Shown in pieces: positions 13,760 to 14,960 of a stretch of DNA of 14,960 bases (position 1 is the first letter of the stretch; each line of letters starts with the position of its first letter). The notes beneath the pieces are model-generated. The model did not search any database. It was not told the origin of the DNA and saw only the letters and a program-made list of their open reading frames with translations. This stretch comes from Deltaproteobacteria bacterium (lineage in GTDB: Bacteria; Desulfobacterota; Desulfobacteria; Desulfobacterales; JAFDCJ01), in assembly GCA_024277475.1 (NCBI GenBank), contig JAJRVC010000573.1, positions 1 to 14,960 of the forward strand, read 5' to 3'. The translations under genes and the position numbers were made by a program.

Positions 13760-14845
13760 CTACGCTTCATATAATCCATATTTTTTTGTTGCCTCAAACA
13801 TGGCGATGCAGTTGTCCGGATTGACACCCGGGTGGAGTGAATTGGAAGAACAGATGATCAGCCCGCCGCCGTCAGCCGCATCCTCGATTGCCTGTTTAAC
13901 AGCCGCATCGACTTGCTGCGGGGTGCCACCCGGTAGAAGCTCAAAACAATCGATATTCCCCAACAAACATATTCTATCCCCGCAGTAAGCCTTGACCTTT
14001 TTGAGCTCCATGCCGGCGTGCGGTTCCAGAGGATTGAGTCCATCGTATCCCGATGCAAGCAGAACATCCATCAGGGACCAGAGATTTCCGTCGCTGTGGC
14101 GCACCACCAAAAGACCCAAATCATGGGCGCGATCGACGAGTCTTCTGTTGTAAGGATTGATAAATGTGTTGAAATGTTCAGGAGATATCATTGAGGCATC
14201 GGTTGTGGCGATATCATCTTCAACCACCAGAACATCAAGACCGGCTTGCGCCAGGAGATCAATCTGTTTCAAATTGTATTCCGTCACCATAGCGGCAACC
14301 CGATGGACAAATTCAGGATTTTCATACATCTTGAGCATCAGGTTTTCCATCCCGGCCAACCGCCAGCTGCGAACAAATGCGCCCCGCATCAACCAGAAGA
14401 GTGCAACGTTTCCCTTGAATCGATCCCTCGCCATGTCAAGCAGGACAAGATGTTCCCGGACCGGTTCGGGTGCCTCAAAATGAATGAGGTCCTGTGCATC
14501 TTTCACCGGATGGCCTTTAGCGACCGCCAGGCCATGAGGATTGCGAAGATATACAATTCCCCAGTCATCCTGTACCCGATTTTTATCGAGTTCTGTTTCG
14601 TGGGTGATCTCAAAGGAGGTGAAACCGTCGATGCCAAACCCTTCATGAATCATAAAGAGGGTATCTAACAGCTTCATCTTTTCGGTATCATCCATCTCAT
14701 GGAATTGTTTGGACTCCGGCAAGCCATCGGTAAAATGTTTTCCGATCCCGATGATCGGAGCTTCATTTATTCCGTGAATATAAAGAGGAACACGATCGGG
14801 CTCCCTGATATTCAACGCCGCCAGAATTCTCTCTTTACCCGTCAT
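13760..14845 (-). CDS. uroporphyrinogen decarboxylase superfamily protein (not HemE)
   Basis: A 361-aa protein of the UroD/MtaA/CmuA superfamily (TIM barrel). It opens with the family N-terminus MTGKERILAALNIREPDRVP (1-20) and contains VVEDDIA (207-213), VRHSDGN (248-254), NPLEP (271-275), LLGNIDC (294-300) and SSNSLHPGV (333-341). The RQAGRY motif of true HemE is missing, so heme synthesis is unlikely. The H-x-C zinc motif of MtaA/MtbA methyltransferases is also not seen in that form: H250 is followed by SDG, though C300 is present. Many anaerobes carry several such paralogues, some acting in corrinoid-dependent methyl transfer; no corrinoid protein gene is nearby. ATG 14845 has AAAAAGGAA (14851-14859) upstream with good spacing. 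The function is not assigned. Confidence 0.9.
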   Translation of the reverse strand: MTGKERILAALNIREPDRVPLYIHGINEAPIIGIGKHFTDGLPESKQFHEMDDTEKMKLLDTLFMIHEGFGIDGFTSFEITHETELDKNRVQDDWGIVYLRNPHGLAVAKGHPVKDAQDLIHFEAPEPVREHLVLLDMARDRFKGNVALFWLMRGAFVRSWRLAGMENLMLKMYENPEFVHRVAAMVTEYNLKQIDLLAQAGLDVLVVEDDIATTDASMISPEHFNTFINPYNRRLVDRAHDLGLLVVRHSDGNLWSLMDVLLASGYDGLNPLEPHAGMELKKVKAYCGDRICLLGNIDCFELLPGGTPQQVDAAVKQAIEDAADGGGLIICSSNSLHPGVNPDNCIAMFEATKKYGLYEA

Positions 14846-14960
14846 GGCATTTCCTTTTTGGAAGCTGGAATATGCAAATTCCTTAAAAATAATACAATTT
14901 TTTAGTTCAGCTGTTCACCTGACGCTCAAAGGCTGCTATAGATAAATATTTACTGGAGAT
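14846..14960. other. 115-bp window end, no gene seen
   Basis: This is the upstream region of the UroD-like gene on the - strand. Beyond its ribosome binding site (14851-14859) I see an AT-rich stretch at about 14872-14905 that could hold its promoter, but no motif good enough to call. No CDS begins clearly before the end. Confidence 0.4.

Noticed and set aside
13760..14845. HemE (true uroporphyrinogen decarboxylase)
   Set aside because: The substrate-binding RQAGRY motif near the N-terminus is missing and no other heme genes are nearby.

Overview
The window looks like chromosomal DNA of a Gram-negative, probably anaerobic bacterium. My best guess is a member of the Desulfobacterota (Desulfobacteraceae-like). 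This rests on gene content (a nearly complete aro cluster, a plant-type TyrA, and LarA-like, UroD-like and HD-GYP proteins) and on the style of the intergenic repeats. No rRNA or other phylogenetic marker is present, so the assignment is tentative.

Region 1 (1-7902, + strand) is an aromatic amino-acid biosynthesis cluster. In order it holds the 3' part of aroB, a chorismate mutase-shikimate dehydrogenase fusion, aroA (EPSP synthase), aroK, aroC, a class I aminotransferase that overlaps tyrA by 4 nt, and a type II 3-dehydroquinate dehydratase (aroQ). With aroB these cover every step from DAHP to chorismate, then chorismate to prephenate, and the transamination and dehydrogenation steps to tyrosine. 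DAHP synthase and prephenate dehydratase are not in the window. The spacers between the early genes are long (about 65-290 bp) and carry degenerate repeats, so this is a loose cluster with one tight pair (aminotransferase-tyrA).

Region 2 (7903-9688) is a break in the cluster. It holds a C-terminal remnant of the DNA repair gene tag (3-methyladenine DNA glycosylase I), about 550 bp of AT-rich spacer with several inverted repeats, and an AT-rich gene for a membrane-anchored HD-GYP protein (predicted cyclic-di-GMP phosphodiesterase).

Region 3 (9745-14845) looks catabolic: an SDR oxidoreductase of the sugar-acid type and a LarA-like nickel-pincer racemase/epimerase on the + strand, separated by a long imperfect inverted repeat. 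Convergent with these, on the - strand, are a UroD-superfamily protein and an MFS transporter. Uptake, epimerisation and oxidation of a hydroxy or sugar acid is a plausible reading, but the substrate cannot be told from the sequence.

The points most worth following up are the plant-like TyrA, which appears to have Cys where arogenate-specific enzymes carry an acidic residue; the CM-AroE fusion; the tag remnant; the LarA/SDR pair; and the long inverted repeat at 10702-10888. I found no CRISPR array, tRNA, rRNA, transposase or phage gene.
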